A stretch of 64,000 nt of DNA from Pontibacter actiniarum (GCF_003585765.1 NZ_CP021235.1:1-64000), one strand, 5' to 3'; shown: positions 9,050 through 18,944, counted from the first letter of the stretch. Notes: generated by a model not told the origin, from the letters alone. Translations and numbers: made by a program.

Positions 9050-11023
9050 CTACTGTTTCTTCGGCTTCGTAACGATAAACTCTACGCGCCTGTTAATGCG
9101 GCGGTCTTCCTCGGTGTGCTCCTCCCGGATAGGCTTCCGGCTGCCATAGCCGATAGCATCAATGCGGGTGTCCTCAATGTTTACCTTGCGCTCAATGTAC
9201 CGCTTAATGGCATCGGCACGATCTTGGGAGAGGGAGAGGTTAAAGTCCGGGTCGCCGGCGCCGTCTGTGTGGCCGGCAATCTCCAGCCGGTACGTTGGAT
9301 GGTCGATCATAAAGTAAGCCACCTCATCGAGCACGGCCTCCATTTCGGGCTTAATGGCCGATTGGTTCTGGTCAAACTCAATGTTCTGGAACACCAGCGG
9401 AATGCTGTAGTCGATCACCGAGGTCATCACCTGCAGCGAGGCGTCGCCGCGCAGATCCAGTTCCCGCTCAATGGTGAAGAAGTCCGGGCTCTGGATAAGA
9501 ATCATGTACCTGGTGTCGTCAATCAGATCAAACTCAAACGAACCGTCCGGCCGGATGTACTTGCTCGATATCTCGATGCCGTTTTCCATGTCAATGATAG
9601 AGATAACCCCCGAAAGCGGCTTATGGGTGACGGAGTCGGTGAGGGTGCCCTCCACCTTGGTCACCGCGAGCGGGTGCGCCTCCATGGGCAGCGGGAACGA
9701 GTACAGGTCCAGGTTCTGGAGGTCGTCTGCCTCTGAGCGGGCGTAGTACAGGTTGCGGGAGGCGCCATCGATGGTAAAGTAGTACTCGCTGCCGCGCCCG
9801 TTTACCAGCGGACCGATGTTGCGCGGCTCCTGCCAGTGCCCCTGCACCTCGTATGTTTTGTAGATGTCGAAATCGCCGAAGTTGTTCAGTTGGCCACGGG
9901 AGCTAAAGTACAGCACCTGGTACTTGGGGTGCAGGAACGGGCTAACCTCGCTCTCGCGGGTGTTGATAACAGGCCCCATGTTGCGCGCCGGTGCCCACTT
10001 GCCGCTGCCGTCTTTGTGGGTGTAGTAGATGTCGGAGAGGCCAAAGCCGCCCAGGCGGTCGGAGGCAAAGTACAGCGTGTCTTCCTGTTTGGAGAGGGTC
10101 GGCTGCGAGTCCCAGGCGGGGCTGTTTACGTTGGCGCCCAGGTTCTGGATCTGGCCCCAGCTGCCGTCGCTCTGCCGCGTGGCGACGTAAATATCGCAGT
10201 TGCCGTAGCCGTCCGGAGCCTCGCAGCGGGCAAAGTACAGGGTGTTGCCGTCGCGGCTCAGGCAGCCTGAGCCTTCGTTGTAGATGCTGTTGATAGGCTT
10301 CCCAAACGACTGCGCCTCCTCCCAGAAACCGTTATTCTGCTTGCTGTAAAACAGATCCTCGTTTGAGCGGTTCTTTAGGTCATCCACGTGGCGCTTCGAA
10401 GTATAGATGAACAGCTCGTTCTCATCGCTCAGGGTGGGGCCGTAATCAGCGTAAGGCGAGTTGATGGCGTTGCCCATGTTCAGGTACACGCCTTTGGGCG
10501 GCTTAAACGAAACGATGGACTTACGGTACTCCACCAACTCATAGTAGTAGTCGAGCGGCACGTAATAGTCCTTGGTGTTTTGCTCCAGGGAGTCGTAGTA
10601 GGACTTGACGCGGCGAACATCCGTGCGGTGGTGCTTCAGCACGAGGCGGTACAGCGCTTTGGCTTTTTCCGTGTTCCCCTGCCGCTCCAGCAGCTGCGCC
10701 AGGCGCCACAGAAGGCTCGTGTCGGTGTAAAAGTTCTGTATCCCGAAGCGGTGCACGTAGCCCTCCAGCAGGGGGAGCACCTTATCGTACTGCCGGCGCT
10801 TCTCCAGCTTTTGGATAAGTGCGAGCTGCTTCCGGTCGTGATAGTACGGAATTTTGTTTAAATTGGGAAAGTCGAGGTGGAGCTCCGGGTTAGGCTGTAC
10901 TTTTTTGACCTGGAGTCCCTTTTCAGGCTGGTTAAGCTCTACGTGTTTGTACTGCTGCGCCTGCAACGGCACAAAGTGCAGCAGCGCGAGCAGGAAGGGA
11001 GTCAACAGGAACAAGCGTTTCAT
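9050..11023 (-). CDS. OmpA-family protein with PD40 propeller (PorE-like architecture)
   Basis: This is an outer-membrane/periplasmic protein of about 657 residues. Domains in order: signal peptide (MKRLFLLTPFLLALLHFVPLQA), an N-terminal TPR-like helical part, six or so PD40/WD40-like propeller blades (repeats such as LYFASDR, LSRDGNTLYFAR), a carboxypeptidase-type regulatory beta domain (VEGTLTDSVTHKPLSG), and a C-terminal OmpA peptidoglycan-binding domain (IAGHTDGAGDPDFNLSLSQ). This order is that of PorE of the type IX secretion system, but Bacteroidota encode several paralogs of this shape, so orthology is unproven. The ATG at 11023 is chosen over a TTG at 11044 because the signal peptide starts there and a promoter box lies between. 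Confidence 0.88.
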   Translation of the reverse strand: MKRLFLLTPFLLALLHFVPLQAQQYKHVELNQPEKGLQVKKVQPNPELHLDFPNLNKIPYYHDRKQLALIQKLEKRRQYDKVLPLLEGYVHRFGIQNFYTDTSLLWRLAQLLERQGNTEKAKALYRLVLKHHRTDVRRVKSYYDSLEQNTKDYYVPLDYYYELVEYRKSIVSFKPPKGVYLNMGNAINSPYADYGPTLSDENELFIYTSKRHVDDLKNRSNEDLFYSKQNNGFWEEAQSFGKPINSIYNEGSGCLSRDGNTLYFARCEAPDGYGNCDIYVATRQSDGSWGQIQNLGANVNSPAWDSQPTLSKQEDTLYFASDRLGGFGLSDIYYTHKDGSGKWAPARNMGPVINTRESEVSPFLHPKYQVLYFSSRGQLNNFGDFDIYKTYEVQGHWQEPRNIGPLVNGRGSEYYFTIDGASRNLYYARSEADDLQNLDLYSFPLPMEAHPLAVTKVEGTLTDSVTHKPLSGVISIIDMENGIEISSKYIRPDGSFEFDLIDDTRYMILIQSPDFFTIERELDLRGDASLQVMTSVIDYSIPLVFQNIEFDQNQSAIKPEMEAVLDEVAYFMIDHPTYRLEIAGHTDGAGDPDFNLSLSQDRADAIKRYIERKVNIEDTRIDAIGYGSRKPIREEHTEEDRRINRRVEFIVTKPKKQ

Positions 11024-11048
11024 CAGCGATGCAATTTTGCCCAAAGCC

Positions 11049-11056
11049 CAAAGATA
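11049..11056 (-). promoter_or_regulatory. -7 promoter box for the OmpA/PD40 gene
   Basis: Read on the minus strand this is TATCTTTG, a full TAnnTTTG match 25 bp before the ATG at 11023. It supports that start, since a TTG at 11044 would leave essentially no leader. Confidence 0.5.
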
Positions 11057-11238
11057 TTATTTTTGTGCTAAATTCTGATAAATGTACCCGCACTTGGCGC
11101 TACTTTTTGGGGCATCGGGCCAATTTACGACAATTCAACAGTTCTGCTGCCCTTGGCACAGGACTTGACATAACTATACAAGTATAGGAAGACCGGGGGA
11201 AATAAGCGTTTTCCTGTCAAAATGGCATTGATCTACAT

Positions 11239-13728
11239 ATGAACCACACACTAGAGCATTTTCTACAAAACCTACTACTGAGCAGTATCTCCGATGATGA
11301 AAGCATAGAGCTTATTCCGGTGATTACGGCTGATGCAGAGGACGATATAAAGCAAGAAGACCTTCCGGAAGAGCTGCCGATACTGGCCGTTCGCAATACC
11401 GTGCTGTTCCCGGGAGTAGTGCTGCCAATTACCGTGAGCCGCAAAAAGTCTGTCAAGCTGGTGCGCAAGGCACACAGCGGCGGGCAGGTGATCGGCGTGG
11501 TGGCACAGAAAAACACAGGCTCGGACGATCCTACGGCAGAAGACCTGTACGACATCGGCACCGTAGCCAAGATCCTGAAGATGCTCGTGCTGCCGGACGG
11601 AAACACGACCATCATTATCCAGGGGCAGAGCCGCTTCAAAATTGAGGAGGTAACGCAGGAGGAGCCTTACCTGGCAGCGCGCGTGAGCCTTTGCCAGGAA
11701 ACGCCGATGGACAAGAGCAAGAAAGAGGTGAAGGCGCTGGTGCAGTCGCTTAAAGACGCGGCCGCCAAAATGCTGAAGCTCAACCCGGAGATTCCGCAGG
11801 AGGCACAGGTGGCGCTCGACAATATCGACAGCCCGAGCTTCCTGACGCACTTCCTGTCGAGCAACCTGAACGTGGAGATGGCGCAGAAGCAGGAGCTGCT
11901 GGAGGTGAACGACGGCAAGGAGCGCGGTACGTTGCTGCTCGAGCTCATGCTGCGCGAAATCCAGCTGCTGGAGCTGAAGCAGGAGATCCACTCCAAAGTG
12001 CATACCGACATTGACCAGCAGCAGCGCGACTACTTCCTGCGGCAGCAGATAAAGGTGCTGCAGGACGAGCTGGGGCAGGAGGGACCGGACCAGGAGATAG
12101 AGCGTTTCCGGGAGCGCGCCAAGAAGAAGAAATGGCCGGAGGCGGTGGCGCAGCACTTCAAGAAAGAGATAGATAAACTGGCCCGCCTTAACCCGCAGGC
12201 GGCAGAGTACCCGGTGGCTGTCAACTACCTGGAGTTCCTGCTGGACCTGCCCTGGGACGAGCACACCAAGGATAACTTCAACCTGAAGCGCACTAAAAAA
12301 ATACTGGACGCCGACCACTACGGGCTGGAGAAGGTAAAGGAGCGCATTCTGGAGTACCTGGCGGTGCTCAAACTGAAGAACGACATGAAGGCGCCTATCC
12401 TGTGCCTTTACGGGCCTCCGGGCGTGGGTAAAACCTCGCTGGGCCGCTCTATTGCCAAAGCCTTAGGCCGTAACTATGTGCGGATGTCGCTGGGCGGCGT
12501 GCGCGATGAGGCCGAGATCCGCGGCCACCGCCGTACCTACGTCGGCGCGATGCCGGGCAAGATCATCAGCCAGATCAAGAAAACAGGTTCCTCAAACCCT
12601 GTTATCATACTTGATGAGATCGATAAGCTGGCCTCTGATTTCCGTGGCGACCCGTCTTCGGCTTTGCTGGAGGTGCTGGACCCGGAGCAGAACCACACGT
12701 TTATGGATAACTACCTGGATGTGGAGTACGACCTCTCGAAGGTGCTCTTTATAGCCACGGCCAACTCGCTGGAGACCATTCAGCCGGCCCTGCGCGACCG
12801 TATGGAGATTATCGAGCTGACGGGCTACACCCTGGAAGAGAAAACCGAGATAGCCAAGCGCCACCTGGTGCCGAAGCAGGTGGAGGAGCACGGCCTGGAG
12901 CCGGAGGATGTGAAGGTGCCGAAGCCAACAATCCATAAGGTGATCGAAGACTATACCCGCGAATCGGGCGTTAGAAGTCTGGAGCGCAAGATTGGGCAGC
13001 TGATGCGCAACACGGCCAAGCAGAAGGCGATGGACGAGGAGTTCGTTAAAACCATTAAGCCGGATGATGTGGTGAAAATCCTGGGCTCGGAGATTTTCGA
13101 CAAGGAGATTTACCAGGATATCGATACGGCCGGTGTGGTAACAGGCCTGGCCTGGACCTCGGTGGGTGGCGACATCCTGTTTATCGAAAGCATACTGAGC
13201 CGTGGCAAAGGCAAACTGACGCTGTCGGGCCAGTTGGGTGATGTGATGAAGGAGTCGGCCATGACGGCGATTTCTTACCTAAAGGCACACGCCGAGCTGC
13301 TGGACATTGACTACCGCCTCTTCGACCAGTACGACCTGCACATCCACTTTCCGGAAGGCGCGGTGCCGAAAGACGGTCCGTCGGCGGGTATTGCCATCTT
13401 CACCTCCATTGCCTCTGTGTTTACGCAACGCAAGGTAAGGCCGAGGCTGGCGATGACCGGGGAGATAACGCTACGCGGCAAGGTGCTGCCGGTAGGAGGC
13501 ATCAAAGAGAAGATTCTGGCGGCGAAGCGTGCCGGTGTGACCGACATCATCCTGTGCCAAAAGAATAAAAAGGACATCAACGAGATTCCGGAGCAGTACA
13601 TCAAGGGCCTTACCATCCATTACGTAGACCGCGTGGACGATGTCGTGAAGATCGCCCTGCTGAAGGAAAAGGTGAAGTACCCGCTGAAACTGGAGGTGAA
13701 GGAAGAGAAAGCTGACGCTGAGAAATAA
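11239..13728 (+). CDS. lon: ATP-dependent endopeptidase Lon
   Basis: Lon unfolds and degrades damaged and regulatory cytosolic proteins. The 829-residue protein has the N-terminal substrate-binding domain ([19 protein letters not shown]), a coiled-coil region, the AAA+ module with Walker [10 protein letters not shown] (from G392), and a C-terminal peptidase domain with the Ser-Lys dyad S715 (PKDGPSAG) and K758 (GGIKEK). The extended acidic N-terminus and C-terminal Lys/Glu tail are typical of Bacteroidota Lon. Monocistronic by context. Confidence 0.97.
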   Translation: MNHTLEHFLQNLLLSSISDDESIELIPVITADAEDDIKQEDLPEELPILAVRNTVLFPGVVLPITVSRKKSVKLVRKAHSGGQVIGVVAQKNTGSDDPTAEDLYDIGTVAKILKMLVLPDGNTTIIIQGQSRFKIEEVTQEEPYLAARVSLCQETPMDKSKKEVKALVQSLKDAAAKMLKLNPEIPQEAQVALDNIDSPSFLTHFLSSNLNVEMAQKQELLEVNDGKERGTLLLELMLREIQLLELKQEIHSKVHTDIDQQQRDYFLRQQIKVLQDELGQEGPDQEIERFRERAKKKKWPEAVAQHFKKEIDKLARLNPQAAEYPVAVNYLEFLLDLPWDEHTKDNFNLKRTKKILDADHYGLEKVKERILEYLAVLKLKNDMKAPILCLYGPPGVGKTSLGRSIAKALGRNYVRMSLGGVRDEAEIRGHRRTYVGAMPGKIISQIKKTGSSNPVIILDEIDKLASDFRGDPSSALLEVLDPEQNHTFMDNYLDVEYDLSKVLFIATANSLETIQPALRDRMEIIELTGYTLEEKTEIAKRHLVPKQVEEHGLEPEDVKVPKPTIHKVIEDYTRESGVRSLERKIGQLMRNTAKQKAMDEEFVKTIKPDDVVKILGSEIFDKEIYQDIDTAGVVTGLAWTSVGGDILFIESILSRGKGKLTLSGQLGDVMKESAMTAISYLKAHAELLDIDYRLFDQYDLHIHFPEGAVPKDGPSAGIAIFTSIASVFTQRKVRPRLAMTGEITLRGKVLPVGGIKEKILAAKRAGVTDIILCQKNKKDINEIPEQYIKGLTIHYVDRVDDVVKIALLKEKVKYPLKLEVKEEKADAEK

Positions 13729-13949
13729 TTTCGAATGATTGACTTTCGAATGATTGAATAAATCTCCTTTGTCATCTTTAAAAGATCTTGTGGGCGTAAC
13801 TCTAAAGCAGTTGCGGCTTGCCCACGAGAGCCTTCCAGGATGACAGCTAGGGAGAGTAGAAGGAGTACCAAGTCAAAATTCACTCAATCACTCATTCAAA
13901 ACTAAATGTTCAGTTACTAAAGAGTCAGTTATTCATAATTGAAACGCCC
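13729..13949. repeat. Spacer with GAATGATTGA-type simple repeats
   Basis: Just after lon, CGAATGATTGA occurs twice in direct repeat (about 13733-13758). Near the other end ATTCACTCAATCACTCATTC (about 13878-13897) is roughly its reverse complement, so the spacer can fold on itself. A related TCACTCAT tandem is near 8990. No gene is seen. Confidence 0.5.
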
Positions 13950-14993
13950 ATGAAAACCGCCGCCCTTATACTTAGCATCTTGCTGGGCTTTTCGCTTACG
14001 GCGCGGGCGCAGGTGGGAGGGCAGCGTGGTTTTCCGTTCCTGGAGTTGCCTGGCAGTGCCAAGCAGGCGGCCTTGGGCGGCGTAAACGTAACGGCAGGAG
14101 CCCATGATGTGAACATGGTAACAGCCAACCCGGCGCTGCTAAGCGAGGAGATGGACGGGCAGGTGAGCCTGAGCTATGTGGGCTACCTGGCCGACATCAA
14201 GCAAAGCCATGCGGTGTATGCGTTTAACTCGGAGAAGCTGGGGCGCTGGGCGGCAAGTATAAACTACCTGAATTACGGCGACTTCGTGCAACGCGACGCC
14301 TCCGGTATGGAACTGGGTACTTTTAACGTAAACGACTATACCCTGGCCCTTACCCACGCCCGCGAAATGGAGGCCTTTACCATTGGCGCCACGGCGAAAG
14401 TGGCCGTGTCAAGTATAGCCGGGAACAAAGCCGTAGGTGTACTGGCCGATGCGGGAGCTGTTTTTAAGCACCCCGAGAAAGACTTTACGGTGGGCCTGGC
14501 GTTTAAGAACGTGGGGTACCAGGTAAAGACCTACGACGGGGGCGAGCGGCAGGAGATGCCGTGGGATGCCCAACTGGGGCTGACGTACAAGCCGGAGCAC
14601 ATGCCCGTGCGGCTTTCGCTCACGGCGCACCGCCTCTACCAGTTCGACATCGTGTACCTGGACCCGAACGCACCGGCCAAGCTGGATGAGAACGGAAATG
14701 AAGTGAAGGAGGAGAAGAAGCTGGGGGATAAAATAGCCCGGCATTTTGTGGTAGGCACCGAGTTCGTGTTCAGCAAGAACTTTCAGCTTCGGGCGGGCTA
14801 TAACCACCTCCGCCGCAAAGAGCTCCGCCTGGATAACAAGGCCGGTGGGGCCGGGTTCTCGCTGGGAGCCATGCTGCGTGTGCGGAACTTTGAGCTGAAC
14901 TACGGCAGTGCCTTTTTTCATCCCTCAGGAGCCACACACTACATCACCATCGCGACCAGTACCCGCGCGTTCCTGAAAAAGAAGAGTAGTTAA
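13950..14993 (+). CDS. porQ: Type IX secretion system protein PorQ
   Basis: PorQ is an outer-membrane beta-barrel partner of PorU/PorV/PorZ in the T9SS attachment complex, which anchors secreted cargo to the surface. The 347-residue protein has a signal peptide (ALILSILLGFSLTARAQ) and the family start pattern GGQRGFPFLELPGSAKQAALGG, followed by alternating barrel strands up to an aromatic-rich C-terminus. Length and pattern fit PorQ. It shows that the organism probably has a gliding/secretion apparatus of this type. Confidence 0.88.
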   Translation: MKTAALILSILLGFSLTARAQVGGQRGFPFLELPGSAKQAALGGVNVTAGAHDVNMVTANPALLSEEMDGQVSLSYVGYLADIKQSHAVYAFNSEKLGRWAASINYLNYGDFVQRDASGMELGTFNVNDYTLALTHAREMEAFTIGATAKVAVSSIAGNKAVGVLADAGAVFKHPEKDFTVGLAFKNVGYQVKTYDGGERQEMPWDAQLGLTYKPEHMPVRLSLTAHRLYQFDIVYLDPNAPAKLDENGNEVKEEKKLGDKIARHFVVGTEFVFSKNFQLRAGYNHLRRKELRLDNKAGGAGFSLGAMLRVRNFELNYGSAFFHPSGATHYITIATSTRAFLKKKSS

Positions 14994-15062
14994 TAACCAA
15001 ACGGCCGTGCGGTTGGTACAAAGCTGTAGGCCGGGTTTGATTTATAAACACAAGAAGAAGAC

Positions 15063-16457
15063 ATGTTAGATAATATTGCATCGTTAACGCCAGCCCAGAT
15101 TGTAGCGGAGCTGGATAAATACATCATCGGGCAGAAAGACGCCAAACGCAACGTGGCCATCGCGCTGCGTAACCGCTGGCGCCGCATGAATGCCGACAAG
15201 AGCATCCAGAGTGATATTGTGCCGAACAACATCCTGATGATCGGGGCAACGGGTGTGGGTAAGACGGAGATCGCCCGCCGCCTGGCTAAAATCGCCGATG
15301 CGCCTTTTACCAAGGTAGAAGCCTCTAAGTTTACAGAGGTAGGCTACGTGGGCCGCGACGTGGAGAGCATGGTGCGCGACCTGGTGGAGCAGTCGGTGAA
15401 CATGGTGAAGCAGAAGAAAAAGGAGGAGGTGAAGCAGAAAGCCGCCGAAATGGTGGAAGACATCATCCTGGACGCGCTGATCCCACCGATCCAGGGCCGC
15501 TCCGGTAGCCCGGTTTCTACCACCACGGACCCGAACTCCATGCCCGACAACGATTACGAGCTGAACGAGCGCACCCGCGAGAAGTTCCGTGAGAAGATCC
15601 GCAACGGCGAGCTCGAAGACCGTAAAATCGAAATCCGCGTGTCGCAAAGCGCTATGCCGGGTATGGGCGTAATGGGGCCTGGTATGGATGAGGCGTCGAT
15701 GATGAACATCCAGGAGATGATCAGCGGCATGATGCCGAAAAAGACCAAGAAGCGTAAAGTAACCATCGGCGAGGCGCGTAAGATTCTGCTGGAAGAGGAG
15801 GCGTCTAAGCTGATTGATATGGACGAGGTAAAGGAGGAGGCAATCTTCAAAGCGGAGAACTCCGGCGTTATCTTTATCGATGAGATAGACAAAGTGGCCA
15901 GCGCCAGCAACAAAGGCGGTGGCGGCCCGGATGTGAGCCGCGAGGGAGTGCAGCGAGACCTGTTGCCGATCGTGGAAGGTTCCACGGTGAACACCAAGTA
16001 CGGCATCATCACCACCGATCATATCCTGTTTATCGCAGCCGGTGCGTTCCACGTGGCCAAGCCTTCCGATCTTATTCCGGAGTTGCAGGGCCGCTTCCCG
16101 ATCCGTGTGGAGCTGGACAGCCTGACCAAGGATGACTTCTACCAAATCCTGAAGTTCCCGAAAAACGCGCTGACCAAACAGTACGAGGCGCTGCTCTCTT
16201 CCGAAGACGTGGAGCTGACGTTTAACGACGAGGCCCTGGACGAGATCGCTTCGATTGCCTACGAGGTGAACACGGAGGTGGAGAACATTGGCGCCCGCCG
16301 CTTGCACACTGTTATGAGCCGACTGCTCAACGATATCCTGTTCGACGTGCCGGATAAGATCGGTGCCAACGCGCACATCCTGGTAGACCGTGCCATGGTG
16401 CAGGAAAAACTGTCGGGCATGGTGAAAAACCGCGACCTAAGCCAGTACATTCTTTAA
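15063..16457 (+). CDS. hslU: ATP-dependent protease ATPase subunit HslU
   Basis: HslU is the AAA+ unfoldase of the HslVU (ClpYQ) protease. The 464-residue protein has Walker [10 protein letters not shown] (61-69), a charged I-domain insertion (about 110-245), Walker [10 protein letters not shown], the sensor region [11 protein letters not shown], and the C-terminal tail ending LSQYIL that docks into HslV. It is full length. No hslV is adjacent on either side. An AAGAAG purine run precedes the ATG. A terminator follows at 16549-16593. Confidence 0.96.
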   Translation: MLDNIASLTPAQIVAELDKYIIGQKDAKRNVAIALRNRWRRMNADKSIQSDIVPNNILMIGATGVGKTEIARRLAKIADAPFTKVEASKFTEVGYVGRDVESMVRDLVEQSVNMVKQKKKEEVKQKAAEMVEDIILDALIPPIQGRSGSPVSTTTDPNSMPDNDYELNERTREKFREKIRNGELEDRKIEIRVSQSAMPGMGVMGPGMDEASMMNIQEMISGMMPKKTKKRKVTIGEARKILLEEEASKLIDMDEVKEEAIFKAENSGVIFIDEIDKVASASNKGGGGPDVSREGVQRDLLPIVEGSTVNTKYGIITTDHILFIAAGAFHVAKPSDLIPELQGRFPIRVELDSLTKDDFYQILKFPKNALTKQYEALLSSEDVELTFNDEALDEIASIAYEVNTEVENIGARRLHTVMSRLLNDILFDVPDKIGANAHILVDRAMVQEKLSGMVKNRDLSQYIL

Positions 16458-16488
16458 GAATGATGAATTCTGAATTATGAAAGACTGC

Positions 16489-16513
16489 TGGCGCGGAAGT
16501 TTCTTCCGCGCCA
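16489..16513. other. Perfect hairpin downstream of hslU
   Basis: TGGCGCGGAAG pairs with CTTCCGCGCCA around a TTT loop, an 11-bp stem. It has no T-run on the plus strand, so it is more likely a 3'-end stabiliser than a terminator; the true terminator lies 36 bp further. Confidence 0.55.
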
Positions 16514-16548
16514 AAGGTATAAAGGCGAGTCTGTGACTCGCTTATAAC

Positions 16549-16593
16549 AAAAAGGCTGGTGTGGCTGCAAAGGCAGGGGCACCAGCCTTTTTT
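16549..16593 (+). terminator. hslU rho-independent terminator
   Basis: AAAGGCTGGTG and CACCAGCCTTT form a strong stem around an 18-nt loop and run into a T-tract. Confidence 0.8.
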
Positions 16594-16691
16594 ATTGTAG
16601 CGAGTTATACTTGGCCCAGGCATCTGTACCTTCTAAGCGCTACAATCCGTATTTTTAGTTTAGGATTTACAACAACTCATCATCCATAATT

Positions 16692-17432
16692 GTGAACGCA
16701 GTGAACATCTACATCATCACCGGAGCCAGCAAAGGCATAGGCAAGGCATTGGCCGAAGAACTGTTGAAAGACGATAGCAACCATGTGGTGGGCGTATCGC
16801 GCACCTGCAGCATCAAACACCCGAACTACCGCCACCAGCCCCTCGACTTCTCGGATGTGGAGGCGGTGGAGCATAACCTGCAGAAAATCTTCCTGCCGTA
16901 TCCGGAGGCGCAGAAGCTGGTGCTGGTAAACAACGCCGGCGTGCTGGGCGACATTGGCTACGTAGGAGAGGACATGCCGAACGAGCGTTTTGAGTTTGTG
17001 TTTGATGTGAACGTGATCGTGCCGGCCATGCTGATGAACACGTTTCTGCAAGTATACCAGCAGCAGCCGGCAAAGAAGGTCGTGGTAAACGTCAGCTCCG
17101 GTGCGGGAAAGTACCCCGTAGACGGTTGGGCCAGCTACTGCGCCTCAAAAGCCGCCATCGACATGCTGTCGCAGACCGTGCAGTTGGAGCAGGATAACAG
17201 GGCGTCTAACGTAAAGGTGTTCTCGCTTTCTCCGGGCGTGGTGGATACCAGCATGCAAGGGCAGATCAGGGAGATAGATGCCAGCCGCTTTAGTACCGTT
17301 GAGAAGTTCCGGCAGTACAAGGCTAACAACGAACTGGCCTCTCCCGAAGAGGTGGCCCGTAAGATGGTCCACTTCCTGCACAACTCAGACAACTACAAAG
17401 AGGTGATTGTGTCGGTGCGGGATATGCCATAG
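16692..17432 (+). CDS. SDR-family NAD(P)-dependent oxidoreductase
   Basis: This is a classical short-chain dehydrogenase/reductase of 246 residues. It has the cofactor loop TGASKGIG near the N-terminus, NNAG (VLVNNAGVLG), the catalytic Ser (NVSSGAGKYP) and YCASK (Tyr-x-x-x-Lys). The sequence style is close to sepiapterin/benzil reductases; the substrate cannot be told from sequence. The start is a GTG at 16692; a second GTG at 16701 is equally possible. A terminator follows at 17460. Confidence 0.85.
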   Translation: MNAVNIYIITGASKGIGKALAEELLKDDSNHVVGVSRTCSIKHPNYRHQPLDFSDVEAVEHNLQKIFLPYPEAQKLVLVNNAGVLGDIGYVGEDMPNERFEFVFDVNVIVPAMLMNTFLQVYQQQPAKKVVVNVSSGAGKYPVDGWASYCASKAAIDMLSQTVQLEQDNRASNVKVFSLSPGVVDTSMQGQIREIDASRFSTVEKFRQYKANNELASPEEVARKMVHFLHNSDNYKEVIVSVRDMP

Positions 17433-17459
17433 CGCCTGCACGAGTTGCTACACCTAGAG

Positions 17460-17486
17460 GCCTCGCCATGATGGTGAGGCTTTTTT
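17460..17486 (+). terminator. Rho-independent terminator
   Basis: GCCTCGCCAT and ATGGTGAGGC pair (one G-T pair) and are followed by six T residues. Confidence 0.8.
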
Positions 17487-17625
17487 ATGGCAGGGGTATT
17501 TGTTGTTAAAACGCTGATGCACAAAGTTATAACTCAGGTATTTGTTTGATGATAATCTTGCTAAATAAGTATATATATGCTAACTTGATATAGTTAAGTG
17601 TTTACTCACTCTGTAAAAGTGGCTT

Positions 17626-18045
17626 ATGAAGCACCCCATCTGCCCCCGCTGTGATAGTCCGGAAGCCGTAAAGAGCGGCATCGTAAATGACCGGCAACGC
17701 TACCGCTGCAAAAAGTGCGGTTACTATTTCACGGTAAACAAGCTGGGCAAGCACATCGACAGCTACTATGTAACAAAAGCGCTGCAACTCTACATCGAGG
17801 GCATTAGCTATCGCGAGATTGAGCGCATTCTGGGGGTGAGCCACGTGTCGGTTATGAACTGGGTGCGCAAGTATAAAATAAAGGCGCCGGAGCAGACAGC
17901 CTACCACCCCACCTATAAAATACTGAACCACGGGGAGCTGGTGGAGTACATCAAAAACGGTGGCAACCTGAAAGGTGCCGGTATGATGATCACAGAACTC
18001 GGCGACAAATACATGATGATTAAGTGGAAGCGTTTCCGGGAGTAA
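17626..18045 (+). CDS. InsA-like zinc-ribbon/HTH protein, orphan
   Basis: The protein has 139 residues. It begins with a zinc ribbon of the IS1 InsA type (CPRCDSPEAVKSG ... YRCKKCGYYF), followed by a helix-turn-helix (ISYREIERILGVSHVSVMNWVRKY). The C-terminal third (NHGELVEYIKNGGNLKGAGM ... ITELGDKYMMIKWKRFRE) is not a transposase catalytic core. There is no InsB-like DDE ORF, no terminal inverted repeats and no target duplication visible, so this is probably a domesticated DNA-binding protein rather than an intact IS. Its neighbours are an SDR gene and a repeat-rich spacer. Target and role are unknown. Confidence 0.7.
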   Translation: MKHPICPRCDSPEAVKSGIVNDRQRYRCKKCGYYFTVNKLGKHIDSYYVTKALQLYIEGISYREIERILGVSHVSVMNWVRKYKIKAPEQTAYHPTYKILNHGELVEYIKNGGNLKGAGMMITELGDKYMMIKWKRFRE

Positions 18046-18283
18046 GGGGGGAGCCATTAACCACCTTCGAAAGCCGCCTGAGTTAAACGTATCGCTTAAC
18101 CACGTTGCCCCTCACTAACTCCGACTGGCTTAAATTAAGGAGGCCAGTAACTGCTTTTTGAAGCATAAGCCTGGCGTCTCCACTGTAAAGCAACACCTAA
18201 AAGCCCTCCTCCAAAGAACCTCTGCTGAAGCGGGTGAAAAGGAAAAAGTTCTATGATAACAGTCTTGGCTACCTGACCTGATC

Positions 18284-18695
18284 CCAGTCCTTGGGTGGGG
18301 GTAGGGGCCCTCGAAAAGAGCGCCTCGAGAGTTTCCGGTGACGAGCGCGAGCGAGGCAGCCCGAGGCAAGAGGGCAGGAAGCGAAAGCAGCGCGATGCCC
18401 TTATCGAGGGGCCATACCCCCAGGACGAGTCCTCGCGGGCATGAGCGCCCCAAAGTATAAAGTGAAACGATAGGTGTGTGGGAGCTGGAGGATGACCGGA
18501 GGCTAGAAAGGGGAGCTCGTTTCAAACTGCGGAAAGCAGCTGCAATGGAAGTATAAGCAGGGGCAGTCTAAGGCACAAGCGGACGCTTGCGCCAGTAAAG
18601 TTGTTAGCGGAGGCCAAAAAGTATGGCTTTGTAAGCCAGTTGAGTCACAGACGCAACATCATAGTCAGACACGTTTGCAAACTCGCGCCAGCAGG
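18284..18695 (+). repeat. Dispersed repeat family B, copy 1 (interrupted by family A)
   Basis: It matches 29935-30186 in order: CCAGTCCTTGGGT (18284-18296), then after the interruption GTGAAAC, GGGAGCTG-n-AGGATGA, GCTAGAAA, AAGTATA-AGCAGGGGC, AAAGTTGT, CCAGTTGAGT, and GCGCCAGC. Similarity is partial and gapped but colinear over about 250 bp once the A element is removed. No shared reading frame is evident. Confidence 0.65.
18320..18448 (+). repeat. Dispersed repeat family A, copy 2
   Basis: It shares the same 28-nt 5' block and ACGAGTCCTCGCGGGC 3' block as copy 1 (4126-4235). The flanking CCCTCGA (about 18308-18314) and interior TCGAGGG (about 18404-18410) can pair. It sits inside a family B copy. 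Confidence 0.75.
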
Positions 18696-18897
18696 AGTAA
18701 TAAAGTATAAATAGAGGCAATCAAGTCACAAGCGGACCTTCGTGCCAGCGAGGGGCTGCAAGAGCAGCTGCTACCAAGTGCACTTTGCCACACACTTAAC
18801 CACCATCCCTTCCCAGGACAAAATCAAGTATACCAAATTAGCAGTAAAGTACATCTGCTAACACTTTTTCTTCACAATTCCATAAAATAGGATAAAG

Positions 18898-18944
18898 ATT
18901 CAGGGAACAGCTGTCCTCTAGTATAAACCTTAAAATTCCTGAAT
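18898..18944 (+). promoter_or_regulatory. Structured leader directly before the porin start
   Basis: ATTCAGG (18898-18904) pairs with CCTGAAT (18938-18944), enclosing the palindrome ACAGCTGT, and ends four bases before the ATG. A further hairpin TTAGCAG/CTGCTAA with a T-run is 40 bp upstream. The arrangement could control translation of the porin; this is inference from structure only. Confidence 0.4.

Noticed and set aside
18130-18525. 131-codon open frame in the repeat-rich spacer
   Set aside because: It crosses repeats A and B and has no protein-like conservation; the A copy at 4126 has a different frame content.
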